Below are positions 62,503-64,000 of a stretch of DNA of 64,000 nt, one piece after another. Position 1 is the first letter of the stretch; the number at the start of each line of letters is the position of its first letter. The notes beneath the pieces were generated by a model. It did not search any database. It was not told the DNA's origin and saw nothing but the letters and a program-made list of their open reading frames with translations. The position numbers and the translations under genes were made by a program. Origin of the DNA: Eumeta japonica (taxonomy: Eukaryota; Arthropoda; Insecta; Lepidoptera; Psychidae). Location of the stretch: the NCBI GenBank assembly GCA_005406025.1, contig BGZK01000219.1, forward strand, positions 62,001 through 126,000. The letters run 5' to 3'.

Positions 62503-63116
62503 TTTTTTAGGGTTCCTTACCCCGAAAGGAAAAAGGAACCCCTTATAGAATCACTTTGTTGTCCGTCTGTCCTCTGTCCGTCTGTCTGTACGTCTGCTTG
62601 TTTGTCGGTCAAGGCCCTTTTCTCAAAAACGCGTAGAGGTATCAAATTGAAATTAACCTCAAATATATATTGTATAGCGGTCCCTTGAAGCTATAAAAAG
62701 AATTATACGTCTTAATCAATATAATCAAAAAATTCGACCCATCATATCTTATATTTTGAAATTTGCAAGTAAATCAAAACCTATAAAATACTTGCCGTTG
62801 ACTAGAATCATGTTTGGCCAGAAGAAAGGTCGCACGGCACGAGTAAAGGGAAAATTTTGAAAATAGGTAATATTGGAGCAAGGACCGTGATGTAGACTAA
62901 TATATAAGAGAAGATTTTTTAATCTTAGGCTATGAAAACTTAAAATTATTAAAAACTCGGATATTTTTAAGAAAAATCGAAAAATTTCTGAAAAAAAACT
63001 TTACTTTCGGAATTTCTGAGACCGCTATCTCGCCAGTATCGATATCGAAAACAAATAATATTCATCGAGAGTCTTATTGGATGAAATATACATAATTTAG
63101 TTTGTACGGAACCCTA
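62503..63116 (+). mobile_element. GGGTTCC-type Lepidoptera interspersed repeat (~614 bp)
   Basis: Begins TTTTTTAGGGTTCCTTACCC, has GTCCGTCTGTCCTCTGTCCG and further GTCTG repeats, CAAGGCCCTTTTCTCAAAAACG, and ends TTTGTACGGAACCCTAGGG. The two ends are inverted versions of GGGTTCC. The usual right end continuing to a GGCCGGTTTTTT terminus, as I remember it, is missing. No open frame. Confidence 0.68.
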
Positions 63117-63369
63117 GGGCACAAATACTATTTGTACTTGTGGGTTATTTTACTAAATCAAATGTTATTTTTAATGGACGTCCCTGAAATAAACGGCGTA
63201 CTTGATCAATAAGGCATCTATAGCGATTCAGAACTTCGATGGCTATCACCACCAGACAAATTAAGGTATAAACTTTTGCACGAATACTTGGCGATATTGG
63301 CACACGTAAGCGTGTAATAGTAGAACAGAGAACCTCGCCTTTTTTACAAGTCGGCTACAAAGGCGCACG

Positions 63370-63720
63370 CCTCCATCGCGTTCCCCGGAAGTGTTCACAG
63401 TTACGCCGGCGTTATATTGCATAACAATTAAACGGAAGCGCTAAATGTCACACGTGTCCGGTTGTGGTACGTGACGCGAAGAAAGTAAACCGACCGAGCG
63501 TACGTACGGTCGCCGGTTCGATGCCGGTCAGGCTTTTCAGATATCTAGGCCCGGACTGCATAATGAGGCGTGCGCACGCGTGCCCGGAATGCCTCAATGC
63601 GAAAGCTGGGCCGTGAAGCCGACCGCGTTAGGGCGCCGGCCCTTCTGAAGCTCACGCTGACGACACGACTTTTGAAAGCTGCTGTCTGGCCGGCCTCGCA
63701 TGCGATATGTCGTTCGTAGT
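63370..63720. promoter_or_regulatory. GC-rich block with a Pol III B-box-like word
   Basis: CpG-rich sequence with GGTTCGATGCC at about 63514-63524, flanked by CCGG/CCGG pairing like a tRNA T arm. An upstream A box is not convincing, so this is at most a SINE or tRNA fossil. The remainder to about 63720 is complex and GC-rich; minus frames there are not recognisable. Confidence 0.28.
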
Positions 63721-64000
63721 GACGATATCGTGTGAAGACACTTAACACATCTTTCAGCACTTGATTTAATTAACATTTCTGTATGTGCGTAAATTCAAAG
63801 GTAAATAAGTTACAAAAGTTTGCGAAGACAAAAGAATCTTTTATCTTCAAAATATTGTATGATTTTGAAGGATATCGATAGATTTATTAGTAGAAAAAAT
63901 AAGAACAGAGAATAGTGATAATTCAGATTCTAGTTAACTTAAGCAATTTTAACGATTTAAATGAGAAATTTTTAAAATGTCCAATAAATAAATAAGATTT

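Noticed and set aside
63500..63535. Possible tRNA gene
   Set aside because: Only the B-box/T-arm-like part is present; no acceptor stem, D arm or convincing A box.

Overview
This window looks like lepidopteran (moth or butterfly) nuclear DNA. It is AT-rich and gene-poor, with long stretches lacking coding signal. Its one multi-exon gene has short GT-AG introns and an AATAAA signal. It also carries several interspersed repeats whose wording I recognise from memory as typical of Lepidoptera: elements with GGGTTCC ends and (GTCCGTCTGTC)-type cores, a CCGGCCAAG-started element, and a 'CTTTTGGGAAGGAATA' element. No database search was possible.

Layout. Bases 2-160 hold an open frame that may be the 3' end of a gene lying to the left. 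Bases 480-13912 are one tandem satellite array of roughly 105-110 units of about 126 bp. A homogeneous core lies at about 10.0-12.9 kb; the flanking units are noisy and rich in indels. Because 126 = 3 x 42, the array produces many long but meaningless open frames. From 14 to 44 kb is a gene desert. It holds one convincing small minus-strand gene (18128-18310, a 60-residue protein starting MGCGTS, predicted N-myristoylated), two dead mariner transposases (28.6-29.1 kb plus strand; 40.3-41.36 kb minus strand), a broken non-LTR retrotransposon 3' end (31.57-32.37 kb), tRNA-like SINE remnants, Lepidoptera-type repeats, several GC-rich blocks, and a dispersed unclassified family of imperfect 6-bp/24-bp periodic repeats.

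At 44099-46733 lies the best gene: a complete seven-exon SLC22-type (organic cation/anion/carnitine transporter family) gene coding for 545 residues. It has a cluster of GATA-type motifs 176-260 bp upstream and a poly(A) signal 91 bp after the stop. From 46.8 to 64 kb is a second gene desert with GC-rich blocks that stand out from AT-rich surroundings and are candidate conserved non-coding or regulatory elements, plus near-perfect hairpins and more Lepidoptera-type repeats.

The genes do not form an evident pathway. The main content is a satellite array, repeat debris, one transporter gene and one small lipid-anchored protein gene. The most unusual features are the large satellite (long satellites are uncommon in holocentric lepidopteran chromosomes), the recurring hexamer-periodic family, and four snap-back hairpins.
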